From positions 1 through 64,000 of the forward strand of contig URKQ01000017.1 of assembly GCA_900548455.1 (NCBI GenBank): a stretch of 64,000 nt of DNA, in the 5' to 3' direction. This document shows positions 35,732-43,962 of the stretch, in pieces. The position numbers and the translations under genes are program-made. Source of the DNA: an uncultured Clostridium sp. (GTDB lineage: Bacteria > Bacillota > Clostridia > Clostridiales > Clostridiaceae). The notes below the pieces were generated by a model that was not told the origin of the DNA, did no database searches, and saw only the letters and a program-made list of their open reading frames with translations. Within the stretch, counting starts at the first letter, position 1, and every line of letters begins with the position of its first letter.

Positions 35732-36406
35732 TTAATTAGCTACTTTTACCATGCTATATCTAAGCACTTTGTCACCTTTTTTATATCCCTTTTGGAATAC
35801 TTCAGCAACTTGGTTCTTTTCTAAATTTTCATCTTCTACATGCATTACAGCATTATGAAGATTTGGATCGAATTCTCCATCTGCACATATCTCTTCAACA
35901 CCTAATTTATCAAGAGCTCCTTTAAATTGAGATACAGTCATTTCAACACCTTTTTTAAGGTCTTCTGCACTTCCTTCTGCTACTACAGCTCTTTCTAAAT
36001 TATCTAATACAGGAAGCATCTCTTTTAAAACATCTGCACAAGCATCTACATAGATATTTTCTTTTTCTTTTAAAGTTCTTTTTCTGTAGTTATCGTACTC
36101 TGCAACAGTTCTTAAAAGTTTTTCTTTTAAAGAGTCAACTTCTTCTTTAAGCTCTTTTACTTCATTCTTTTGATCTCTGCGCTTTTTCATCTCATCTTCT
36201 CTTTCTTCTTCTTTATTTTCTTCAACATCTTCAGATAGATTATCTTCCTTTTCATCAGTGCAGTTCTCTGCCATATCCTCTTGGCACTCTGTTTTTACTT
36301 CTTCCACATTATCAGAAGCTTCAGCCTTTACATTCTCCTCTGGAGTTGTAGCTGTGCTATTTTCCTTAATATCTTCCATCTTTTCTTGCAACCCTCTTTC
36401 CTCCAT
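35732..36406 (-). CDS. grpE: Nucleotide exchange factor GrpE
   Basis: Up to 224 residues. The first 80 or so are acidic and low-complexity; a long coiled coil (about 80-120, with YDNYRKRTLKEK) follows, and the C-terminal beta wing has DPNLHNAVMHVED and GYKKGDKVLRYSMVKV. GrpE releases ADP from DnaK. The start is unsure: ATG 36406 has AAGGG only a few bases before it, while TTG 36391 has GGAGG 8 nt upstream. It lies 17 nt after hrcA. Confidence 0.96.
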   Translation of the reverse strand: MEERGLQEKMEDIKENSTATTPEENVKAEASDNVEEVKTECQEDMAENCTDEKEDNLSEDVEENKEEEREDEMKKRRDQKNEVKELKEEVDSLKEKLLRTVAEYDNYRKRTLKEKENIYVDACADVLKEMLPVLDNLERAVVAEGSAEDLKKGVEMTVSQFKGALDKLGVEEICADGEFDPNLHNAVMHVEDENLEKNQVAEVFQKGYKKGDKVLRYSMVKVAN

Positions 36407-36423
36407 GTTCCCTTATATTAGCC

Positions 36424-37461
36424 TTAAGGCTCATATAGCTTTGATATATTTTTATTTATTTCTTTAACAACAGAATCTAATACAGCTATAACTTTATCAT
36501 ATTGCATTCTAGTAGGACCAATAACACCTATAGTCCCCATTATATTGCCCTTATATTTATAGCTTGCAGTTATTATACTGCAATCTTGCGCGCCTTCTAT
36601 ATAATTTTCATGTCCTATGGTAATAACCACCGGTTCTTGATTAGAAGCAGATAAAATTTTATCCAGTTCATTTTCATTATTAATCAATCCCAAGAAGGCC
36701 TTTGCTCTGTCAATGTTATTGTATTCAGGATAATTAAATATATTTGTTGCTCCTCTGGTATATATTTCACCAGAATCTTCAACTACCAAGGTTTCATACA
36801 TAACTGGTATTATAGTATCGAAAATCTCCTCATACCCTCTTAATTCATTCTTTAAATTAACTAAAAAGTCTAAGGTAATTTCTTCTATACTTATACCTAC
36901 TAACAGCCTTTCTAATACTCTATTTACCTTATCTAATTTTTCTTCATCAACAGGATTTGAAACTCTAATTGTATTATTTTTTATGTCTCCTCTGTCCGTG
37001 ATAACTGTAGATAAAATAATTCCTCTATCAATGGCTAAAAGTTTTATATACTTTATCCTAGATTTTTTTACTGGTGCCACTTTTACCACAGAAGTTAGTC
37101 TCGTTAGCTGTGACAGCACATCAATTGCTGATTTCACTATACTGTCTACTTCATTTAAAGCTATTTCACTTAAATCATTTTTTATAAACTCATTCTCTTC
37201 CGAAGTAAGTTTTGGAGGAGCCATGAGCCTATCTACATAAAGTCTATAGCCTTTATCTGAAGGACGTCTTCCTGAGGATGAATGTAATTGTTCTAAAAAA
37301 CCCATTTCTTCAAGATCTGCCATCTCATTTCTAATGGTGGCTGAACTTATTCCTAGGTCATATTTCTTAGATATGGTTCTAGAGCCTACAGGTTCCCCAT
37401 AGGTAATATAATCATTAATTATGGCCTGTAATATTCTAATCTTTCTTTCATCCATATCCAC
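36424..37461 (-). CDS. hrcA: Heat-inducible transcription repressor HrcA
   Basis: About 345 residues. The N-terminal winged helix has KIRILQAIINDYITYGEPVG and SSATIRNEMADLEEMGFL; a GAF-like middle and a dimerisation domain follow. HrcA binds CIRCE and represses this operon when GroEL is free. I place the start at GTG 37461 (6 nt after AGAGGTG), because the frame upstream to 37488 runs into the CIRCE element at 37478-37504. The next ATG at 37455 is the alternative. First gene of hrcA-grpE-dnaK. Confidence 0.95.
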   Translation of the reverse strand: MDMDERKIRILQAIINDYITYGEPVGSRTISKKYDLGISSATIRNEMADLEEMGFLEQLHSSSGRRPSDKGYRLYVDRLMAPPKLTSEENEFIKNDLSEIALNEVDSIVKSAIDVLSQLTRLTSVVKVAPVKKSRIKYIKLLAIDRGIILSTVITDRGDIKNNTIRVSNPVDEEKLDKVNRVLERLLVGISIEEITLDFLVNLKNELRGYEEIFDTIIPVMYETLVVEDSGEIYTRGATNIFNYPEYNNIDRAKAFLGLINNENELDKILSASNQEPVVITIGHENYIEGAQDCSIITASYKYKGNIMGTIGVIGPTRMQYDKVIAVLDSVVKEINKNISKLYEP

Positions 37462-37477
37462 TGCTTTCACCTCTTTG

Positions 37478-37504
37478 TTAGCACTCATTAACCACGAGTG
37501 CTAA
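37478..37504. promoter_or_regulatory. CIRCE operator, perfect copy
   Basis: TTAGCACTC, nine bases, GAGTGCTAA: an exact match to the CIRCE inverted repeat, the HrcA operator. It lies about 14 nt after the -10 of the hrcA promoter and 17 nt before the GTG start. Confidence 0.98.
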
Positions 37505-37517
37505 TGACTATATTTAA

Positions 37518-37546
37518 AAAATATCACTTCCCACAATACTTGTCAA
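37518..37546 (-). promoter_or_regulatory. Promoter of the hrcA-grpE-dnaK operon
   Basis: On the minus strand TTGACA (37546-37541), a 17-nt spacer and TATTTT (37523-37518), with CIRCE covering the start region. Confidence 0.8.
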
Positions 37547-37601
37547 TAGCATTCATAGTTTATTTACAAATATTTTTTATCCACCATTATTTTAGTTTTA
37601 T

Positions 37602-38729
37602 CTACAATATAAAATCAGCCATTACCTGATTACTAAGTTCAATACCCTTTTCTGTTAAAAACAATCTATCACCCTTTAACGTTAAAAGTTTTAAGTTCAA
37701 ATACTTTTCTATTACATCCTTATAGACATTATATATACTAACCTTAAATCTATTACTAAATTCCTCAATACTAATACCTTCAATTTTTCTAAGTCCTAGA
37801 AACATAAATTCTTCCATCTCATCTTTTACTTCATTAGTCATTGTCTCTACAAGAGCACTTCCCTTTTCTTTCATACTCTTAATATAGGTTTCTACCTTTT
37901 CCTCGTTTCTATACCTTACTCCATTTAAGTAAGAGTGAGAAGAAGACCCACATCCTATATAATTTTCCAAGCTCCAATAAATAAGATTATGTTTACATTC
38001 ATAACCTTTTTTTGAGAAATTAGAGATTTCATATTGAAAATATCCTCTTTCTTTTAAATAAGGTATGGCTTTCTCATACATATCTCTTTCTGTATCTTCT
38101 GTAGGCAATATTAATTTGCCACTTTCATAAAGATTATAAAATTTAGTTCCCTCTTCTATTATTAAGCTATAACAAGATAAATGTTCCGGATTTAAATCTG
38201 TAACTACCTTTAAAGTTTCCATCCACTCCTTTAAAGATTGTCCGGGAAGTCCAAACATTAAATCTACATTTATGTTATTTATTCCCGATTCCCTTACCAT
38301 AGTAAAACTATTTTTAAAGTCTTCAAAGGAATGAATTCTACCTAAAGTTTTAAGATGACATTCTTGACTTGCTTGAAGCCCCATAGAAATCCTATTTACA
38401 CCCATAGCTTTAAATATTTCTAACTGATTCTTATTAAAAGTTTTAGGATTTCCTTCAATAGTAAATTCAAATCCTTCTTTTACAATATTTAATTTCTTTA
38501 TAGCTTTTTCTATAATTTTCCATCCTTCTATGCACAAATAGGTGGGAGTTCCCCCACCTATAAAAATTGTTGTTATTTCCTTGTCTTCACAAGCACTTTC
38601 TATTTCCGCGGATAAAGCCCTAGCATAATCTACCATCAGGGCTTCCTTTCCACTATAGGATGGAAAATCACAGTAATGACATTTCATTTTGCAAAAGGGA
38701 ATATGTATATATAACCCAGTTTTAGTCAT
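37602..38729 (-). CDS. hemW: Radical SAM heme chaperone HemW
   Basis: A 375-residue HemN-like radical-SAM protein. CKMKCHYCDF near residues 13-22 has the CxxxCxxC cluster site, followed by FIGGGTPTYL near 56-65. The C-terminal HemN domain has YSLIIEEGT and ISNFSKKGYECKHN. Firmicutes members at this place next to lepA are the HemW type, which inserts heme into targets, rather than coproporphyrinogen dehydrogenases; the label is inferred from length and context. It starts 17 nt after lepA. Confidence 0.9.
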   Translation of the reverse strand: MTKTGLYIHIPFCKMKCHYCDFPSYSGKEALMVDYARALSAEIESACEDKEITTIFIGGGTPTYLCIEGWKIIEKAIKKLNIVKEGFEFTIEGNPKTFNKNQLEIFKAMGVNRISMGLQASQECHLKTLGRIHSFEDFKNSFTMVRESGINNINVDLMFGLPGQSLKEWMETLKVVTDLNPEHLSCYSLIIEEGTKFYNLYESGKLILPTEDTERDMYEKAIPYLKERGYFQYEISNFSKKGYECKHNLIYWSLENYIGCGSSSHSYLNGVRYRNEEKVETYIKSMKEKGSALVETMTNEVKDEMEEFMFLGLRKIEGISIEEFSNRFKVSIYNVYKDVIEKYLNLKLLTLKGDRLFLTEKGIELSNQVMADFIL

Positions 38730-38746
38730 ACTTGATTCTCCTCTCT

Positions 38747-40552
38747 TTAGTCTACTTTAAGTACTGCCATAAATGCTTCTTGTGGTACTTCTACGCTACC
38801 AACTTGACGCATTCTTTTCTTACCTTCTTTTTGTTTTTCAAGAAGCTTTTTCTTTCTTGAAATATCTCCTCCATAACATTTTGCAAGTACATCTTTTCTC
38901 ATAGCTTTAACAGTTTCTCTAGCTATGATTTTTGAACCTACTGCAGCTTGAATTGGAATTTCAAACATCTGCCTTGGAATTATTTCTTTAAGCTTTTCTG
39001 CCATAGCTCTTCCTCTATGATAAGCCCTATCCTCTGGCACTATCATAGAAAGAGCATCAACTACATCTCCATTTAATAAGATATCTAACTTAACCAATTG
39101 GGTTTGCTTATATCCTTTAAGTTCATAGTCAAAGGATGCATATCCCTTTGTTCTAGATTTTAAAGCATCAAAGAAATCATAAACTATTTCATTTAGTGGA
39201 ATAGTGTAGTTTAATACAACCCTTGTTTCCTCGATATATTGCATATCAATAAAGGTTCCCCTCTTATCTTGGCAAAGTTCCATAACTGTTCCAACAAAAT
39301 CAGATGGAGCTATTATAGAAGCTTTTACCTCTGGTTCTTCCATATACGCAATTTCTGATGGCTCTGGAAGATTTGTAGGGTTTGTAATTTCAAGACACTC
39401 TCCGTTAGTCTTTGTTACCTTATATATAACGGAAGGAGCTGTTGTAATGATATCTAAATTAAATTCTCTTTCAATTCTTTCTTGGATTATTTCCATATGA
39501 AGAAGTCCTAAAAATCCACATCTAAATCCAAAACCTAAAGCTATAGAAGTTTCAGGTTCAAAGGATAATGCAGCATCATTGATTTGAAGTTTTTCTAAAG
39601 CATCTTTTAAAGCTCCATACTTTGAACCATCTACAGGATAAATACCACTAAATACCATAGGGATAGCTGGTCTATATCCTTCCATAGGACATTCCGTCGG
39701 TCTATTAGCTTCAGTAATTGTATCTCCGGATCTAGCATCCTTTACATTTCTAATAGATGCAGCTATATATCCAACATCTCCAGCCCTAAGTTCTTCCATT
39801 TTAAGCGGACCTGGTGTAAATACCCCAACCTCTGTTACATCATAAGTCTTATTAGTATTCATAAACTTAATTTTAGTCCCCGGTTTTACAACTCCATCAA
39901 AAACTCTTACATAAGCCACTACACCTTTATAAGAATCATAATAGGAGTCAAATATTAAGGCTTTAAGTGGTGCTTCTTCATCACCATTTGGAGCGGGCAC
40001 CTTATCTATTATAGTCTTTATTACATCTTCAATGTTTAATCCAGTTTTAGCTGATATAAGAGGAGCATCCTCAGCAGGAATTCCAATTACATCTTCAATT
40101 TCTTGTTTTACTTCATCAGGTCTTGCACTTTGAAGATCAATCTTATTTATTACTGGAGCTATCTCTAAATCATGATCTAGAGCTAAGTAACAATTGGCTA
40201 GTGTTTGAGCTTGAATCCCTTGAGTTGCATCAACTACAAGAACCGCACCTTCACAAGCCGCTAAGCTTCTTGATACTTCATAATTAAAGTCGACGTGTCC
40301 TGGAGTATCTATAAGATTTAAGATATACTCCTCCCCATCTTCTGTTTTATGTACAAGTCTCGCAGCTTGAGCTTTAATTGTTATTCCTCTTTCTCTCTCT
40401 AGTTCCATATTATCTAATACTTGAGCTTCCATTTCTCTTTCAGTAAGAGTTCCTGTCTTTTCAAGCAATCTATCTGCTAAAGTAGATTTACCGTGATCTA
40501 TATGTGCTACTATGGAAAAATTTCTTATATGTTTTTGTCTATTACTTTGCAT
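38747..40552 (-). CDS. lepA: Elongation factor 4 (LepA)
   Basis: A 601-residue translational GTPase. G1 AHIDHGKS is at residues 15-22, G3 DTPGHV near 77-82, G4 NKID near 131-134 and G5 SAKTG near 167-171. EF-G-like domains and the LepA-specific C-terminal domain (RKKKLLEKQKEGKKRMRQVG near 575-594) follow. It acts on ribosome function and assembly under stress. The promoter is about 200 nt upstream, leaving a long leader. Usual gpr-spoIIP-lepA-hemW-hrcA order. Confidence 0.98.
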   Translation of the reverse strand: MQSNRQKHIRNFSIVAHIDHGKSTLADRLLEKTGTLTEREMEAQVLDNMELERERGITIKAQAARLVHKTEDGEEYILNLIDTPGHVDFNYEVSRSLAACEGAVLVVDATQGIQAQTLANCYLALDHDLEIAPVINKIDLQSARPDEVKQEIEDVIGIPAEDAPLISAKTGLNIEDVIKTIIDKVPAPNGDEEAPLKALIFDSYYDSYKGVVAYVRVFDGVVKPGTKIKFMNTNKTYDVTEVGVFTPGPLKMEELRAGDVGYIAASIRNVKDARSGDTITEANRPTECPMEGYRPAIPMVFSGIYPVDGSKYGALKDALEKLQINDAALSFEPETSIALGFGFRCGFLGLLHMEIIQERIEREFNLDIITTAPSVIYKVTKTNGECLEITNPTNLPEPSEIAYMEEPEVKASIIAPSDFVGTVMELCQDKRGTFIDMQYIEETRVVLNYTIPLNEIVYDFFDALKSRTKGYASFDYELKGYKQTQLVKLDILLNGDVVDALSMIVPEDRAYHRGRAMAEKLKEIIPRQMFEIPIQAAVGSKIIARETVKAMRKDVLAKCYGGDISRKKKLLEKQKEGKKRMRQVGSVEVPQEAFMAVLKVD

Positions 40553-40749
40553 TGAGTCACACGCTGTTAATGTTTAAAATAAACTTAACAACTTTCTCCT
40601 TCCTTATAATCTATAATTTCGCCTCAGGCTAGAATTTTAATTTTATGTCTAGCTGAAACTAAGTTTCACTTCATATTCGCTTGTCCTATAAGATAAAATG
40701 CGCAGGTATGATTATTATTAAATCATAACCCTACAAATAATCACAGTAA

Positions 40750-40780
40750 ATTATACCATAGAATCCTCGTTTGTTGTCAA
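40750..40780 (-). promoter_or_regulatory. Promoter of lepA with long leader
   Basis: On the minus strand TTGACA (40780-40775), a 19-nt spacer and TGGTATAAT, an extended -10 (TATAAT at 40755-40750). The roughly 190-nt leader contains two short hairpins (TGAAACTTAGTTTCA and CTAGA/TCTAG arms) between about 40630 and 40672. Confidence 0.6.
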
Positions 40781-40816
40781 CTATATACCATTAATAATAC
40801 TTTAAAAAATAATACT

Positions 40817-41083
40817 TTAAAAAATATTTTTAACAGAATCGCTAATGACCTTTATTCCCTTAATAAATCCTTCAAAAGGAGTTACTTCAAATTTAATTTT
40901 ATACTCACCTGATTTAAGTACATATTCCTTTGGACTTTCATTTACATATACATGAAACCCAGAGTAATCCTTCGCCACTTCAGGCATAGTATAATTCACC
41001 GTAAATACTCCATATAAAAGCAGTCCAATGGAACAAATAATAGTAACTCTTGCAAAAACACTTCCAACACTTTTATGCTTCAT
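40817..41083 (-). CDS. Small single-span membrane protein, unknown
   Basis: An 88-residue protein with a basic N-terminus, one membrane helix (VTIICSIGLLLYGVFTV near residues 13-29) and an external tail of about 55 residues with many Tyr, Val and Lys. I do not recognise a family. It lies 109 nt downstream of spoIIP behind a terminator-like hairpin and just before a duplicated AATAATACTTTAAAA stretch at its 3' side. The position beside spoIIP suggests a sporulation link, but that is only inference. Confidence 0.6.
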   Translation of the reverse strand: MKHKSVGSVFARVTIICSIGLLLYGVFTVNYTMPEVAKDYSGFHVYVNESPKEYVLKSGEYKIKFEVTPFEGFIKGIKVISDSVKNIF

Positions 41084-41142
41084 AAATATTTTTCCCTTTC
41101 TTTGTCTTTAACACTTCTTTTTCATTCCATTCAACAACAAAA

Positions 41143-41174
41143 AAGAAGTACTCACTATAAATGATGTACCTCTT
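41143..41174 (-). terminator. Terminator after spoIIP
   Basis: On the minus strand AAGAGGTAC and GTACTTCTT pair with one mismatch around a 14-nt loop, followed by TTTTTTG, about 19 nt after the spoIIP stop. Confidence 0.65.
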
Positions 41175-41192
41175 TAATATTTTTTATTCACT

Positions 41193-42215
41193 TTAATTAT
41201 TTAAACGAGTTGCAAATACTCTACTCATATATTTCATTGAATTTTTTGCTTCTTGCAGTGTATTCACATCTGCACCAACTTCCATTAGTATTGCATTATC
41301 ACTTAAATCTTGACTATAGAAGTTAATTCCACTTGGATAAGTTGTAATACTCTTATCTCTCATAAGTCCAGGATACATAGAATTAGTTATATCTATTAAG
41401 GAGTTTATATTAGCCATATGTGCATCTACTCTTGGATCTAGTTCAGTAGTTACAAACATAATTCTAGCTACAGATTCACCATTTAATTCCGTTGTAACTC
41501 TTTCTTTACTAGGTCCTCCATCTCTATGAAGATCAATTATAAGATCAAAGTCTCCATAGCTATTAAGATACTTTAAAAAAGTTTCTTTAGAATAGGAGTA
41601 TGCATTATTATAATCTATAACGTCATGTTCCGTCTTATCATGTATTACAGTAAATCCTAAAGTTTCAAGCTGAGATGTAAGTTCATCTCCAACAGCTGCA
41701 ACCGTTGTAGAAAGTCCATTTCTACCTTCAGCATAAGCTTCATTGGTATGGGTGTGATATATAAGAATTTTCTTTTTGGAGTTATCTTTAGGATCACCTA
41801 TCATATCAACCACTGCTCCAGCTTTATTAACATCTTCATCCTTTAATTTAAAAGGATTTATAACTAAATTAGCCGCCTGCTTATTAACATCCTCAGATAA
41901 TCCTACCATATCCTTATCTTTTACTTTACATCCATCTAAACAACCAACTTCTCTTTGAATTATTTCTAAAGGATTAATTATTATACTTCCAAATAATTTC
42001 TTATCATCATGATTTTCACTTACTTTAAACACTCCTATGGTATCACCTATGAGCTTCATAAAAAAATTACTCATAGTTACTTCCTTTGGTGACTCATTAC
42101 TCTCAGCCACTGTAGGTGTAGCAAAAACCATTAATCCTAGCATTATTATACCAATGGCTAAAATTATAGTTCTAGTAAAGAAAACCCTTATTTTAGATGA
42201 CTCTTTGCTATTCAC
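41193..42215 (-). CDS. spoIIP: Stage II sporulation protein P
   Basis: A 340-residue SpoIIP, the amidase/endopeptidase that with SpoIID and SpoIIM thins septal peptidoglycan during engulfment. A membrane anchor lies near residues 11-33 (TIILAIGIIMLGLMVF). The catalytic domain has ILIYHTHTNEAY near 148-159, DLIIDLHRDGGP near 227-238 and a late MEVGADVNT near 311-319, the zinc amidase residues. GTG start at 42215 behind AGGGGGGGAG. Mother-cell, septal-membrane location. Confidence 0.95.
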   Translation of the reverse strand: MNSKESSKIRVFFTRTIILAIGIIMLGLMVFATPTVAESNESPKEVTMSNFFMKLIGDTIGVFKVSENHDDKKLFGSIIINPLEIIQREVGCLDGCKVKDKDMVGLSEDVNKQAANLVINPFKLKDEDVNKAGAVVDMIGDPKDNSKKKILIYHTHTNEAYAEGRNGLSTTVAAVGDELTSQLETLGFTVIHDKTEHDVIDYNNAYSYSKETFLKYLNSYGDFDLIIDLHRDGGPSKERVTTELNGESVARIMFVTTELDPRVDAHMANINSLIDITNSMYPGLMRDKSITTYPSGINFYSQDLSDNAILMEVGADVNTLQEAKNSMKYMSRVFATRLNN

Positions 42216-42325
42216 TTTCTCCCCCCCTATGTTTGAGCTATGTTTTTCATAAATATTAATTACTACATAGCTTATTTAATTAAACATATGTGAGAAGCTG
42301 CGAATTTATTACTATAAAGCTAGAT

Positions 42326-43345
42326 TTAATTCAAGTAAGTATTAATATCATCTAAAGTCAAAGCTGGTTGAAGCGCTATATTAATTCCATTGGCAATAAT
42401 TTTAGAAACACTTTCTATAACTTTGTCTATTTCCTTAGGAGTCACTACCATTCCTCCTAGCGTTGGATCTAAAACTTCTTTTATTAAAGCGCTCTTCTCT
42501 TCCTTATCAACATCCTTTAACATATTATAAAAAGCACTATCCTTAGTTGAAGATTTTATTAAAGAATCTAATAACATATCAATAGTATCATTTGCTAAGG
42601 TTCCTGCATGAACTACCGTTGGCACACCAATAGCTATTACTGGCACTCCCAATGTTTCTTCACTAAGTTCTGCCCTCTTATTTCCAACCCCTGCTCCTGG
42701 GGCTATTCCTGTATTACCCATTTGAATAGTTCTATTAACCCTTTGAGTTTTTCTTGAAGCAAGGGCATCTATACATATAATAAGGCTAGGTTTAATTCTA
42801 TCCACTACACCTTTAATTATTTCACTAGTCTCCATTCCAGTAAGTCCTAAGACACCCGGTGCAATAGCACAAACAGGTCTAACTCCTTCATCTATATCAT
42901 CAGGCACATACTCCTTTAAATGTCTACTTACCATTATTTTAGAAACTACTTGAGGCCCAACCGCATCAGGTGTTATATTCCAATTGCCTAATCCCACTAC
43001 TAAAGCTGTCATATCTTCCTGCAAATTAATTAATTTAGAAAGTTCCTTAGCAACTACTTCACTAAGTTCTATAATTCTATCTCCATCATAATATACAAAA
43101 TCACCGTACTCTAATGTAACATATTCACCTACAGGCTTTCCGATAACTTTTGCACCATTTTCATTTTTTATACGAACCCAATTAACTTTAATATTATGAT
43201 CTAGATATTCCTCACTTTCGATTCCATCTATTTCTCCTTCATTTGCTTCATTATAAATTTCTCTAGCTTCTACTGCTAGGTCAGTCCGTACACTATAATT
43301 ATCTTCCATAGCTCTTTCATCTTCTTTAAGTCTTCTTCTAATCAT
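42326..43345 (-). CDS. gpr: Germination protease GPR
   Basis: A 339-residue aspartic-type protease that degrades small acid-soluble spore proteins at germination. VRTDLAVEARE near residues 19-29 is the typical propeptide/processing region, and ALVVGLGNWNITPDAVGPQV carries the conserved catalytic Asp region. VCAIAPGVLGLTGMET follows. I choose ATG 43345 (MIRRRLKED) because GTGAGGTG lies 6 nt upstream; the frame extends 28 codons further without a good site. Divergent from rpsT, upstream of spoIIP, the usual spore gene pair. Confidence 0.95.
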   Translation of the reverse strand: MIRRRLKEDERAMEDNYSVRTDLAVEAREIYNEANEGEIDGIESEEYLDHNIKVNWVRIKNENGAKVIGKPVGEYVTLEYGDFVYYDGDRIIELSEVVAKELSKLINLQEDMTALVVGLGNWNITPDAVGPQVVSKIMVSRHLKEYVPDDIDEGVRPVCAIAPGVLGLTGMETSEIIKGVVDRIKPSLIICIDALASRKTQRVNRTIQMGNTGIAPGAGVGNKRAELSEETLGVPVIAIGVPTVVHAGTLANDTIDMLLDSLIKSSTKDSAFYNMLKDVDKEEKSALIKEVLDPTLGGMVVTPKEIDKVIESVSKIIANGINIALQPALTLDDINTYLN

Positions 43346-43473
43346 TAATTGCACCTCACCAATTTTCTTTCCTTTTTTATTATTATTAACCCTATAATTA
43401 TGATTATTTTTTCCTAAAAACATATTCATATACTTCCATTATTCTGCTTTTAAATAATAAAGGTAAATTTCTC

Positions 43474-43502
43474 TTGAAGTGAGTATAAATTAATGTTATA
43501 AT
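43474..43502 (+). promoter_or_regulatory. Promoter of rpsT
   Basis: TTGAAG (43474-43479), a 17-nt spacer and TATAAT (43497-43502), with a leader of about 78 nt to the rpsT ATG. Confidence 0.75.
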
Positions 43503-43586
43503 AGCTTTTGTTATATGAAACTCGTAAGCAGACTTCCCCAAAGCTGCCACGAAGGTATGATAAAAATACAAGGGGGTGAATTTATA

Positions 43587-43853
43587 ATGGCAAACATTAA
43601 ATCAGCTAAAAAGAGAATAAAAGTTACTCAAGCTAAGACTATGAGAAACACTATGATCAAATCTGCTCTTAAAACTACTATAAAGAAATTTGAAGCTGCT
43701 GTAGCTAACAAAGACGTTGCTCTAGCTCAAGAAAATTTCCAAAAAGTAGTTAAAGCCCTTGACATGGCTGCATCTAAAGGAATAATACATAAGAATAAAG
43801 CAGCTAAGAAAAAATCAAGATTAGCAGTTAGATTAAACGGATTATCTGCATAA
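43587..43853 (+). CDS. rpsT: 30S ribosomal protein S20
   Basis: An 88-residue S20, helical and basic: MANIKSAKKRIKVTQAKTMR at the start and KGIIHKNKAAKKKSRLAVRL at the end. It binds the 5' domain of 16S rRNA. ATG 43587 follows AGGGGGTG; the longer open frame to 43515 belongs to the leader. It is the only ribosomal gene on the plus strand here and lies opposite holA, as in other Firmicutes. Confidence 0.98.
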   Translation: MANIKSAKKRIKVTQAKTMRNTMIKSALKTTIKKFEAAVANKDVALAQENFQKVVKALDMAASKGIIHKNKAAKKKSRLAVRLNGLSA

Positions 43854-43906
43854 TTAAATATACCGGTTATTAACCGGTTATTTAATTATATAGAACTTTC
43901 TATATA

Positions 43907-43961
43907 AAAAAAGAAACTGTCACATAAGTAGTAATTTCTACTATGTGGCAGTTTCTTTTTT
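43907..43961. terminator. Bidirectional terminator between rpsT and holA
   Basis: AAAAAAGAAACTG and CAGTTTCTTTTTT arms, extended inward by CACATA/TATGTG, form a long hairpin with T-runs on both strands. It serves rpsT on the plus strand and holA on the minus strand. A smaller AACCGGT palindrome lies just before it at 43862-43880. Confidence 0.9.
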
Positions 43962-43962
43962 A

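Noticed and set aside
40553..40780. A known riboswitch in the lepA leader
   Set aside because: No T-box, TPP, SAM, FMN or other core sequence is recognisable; only two small hairpins are visible.
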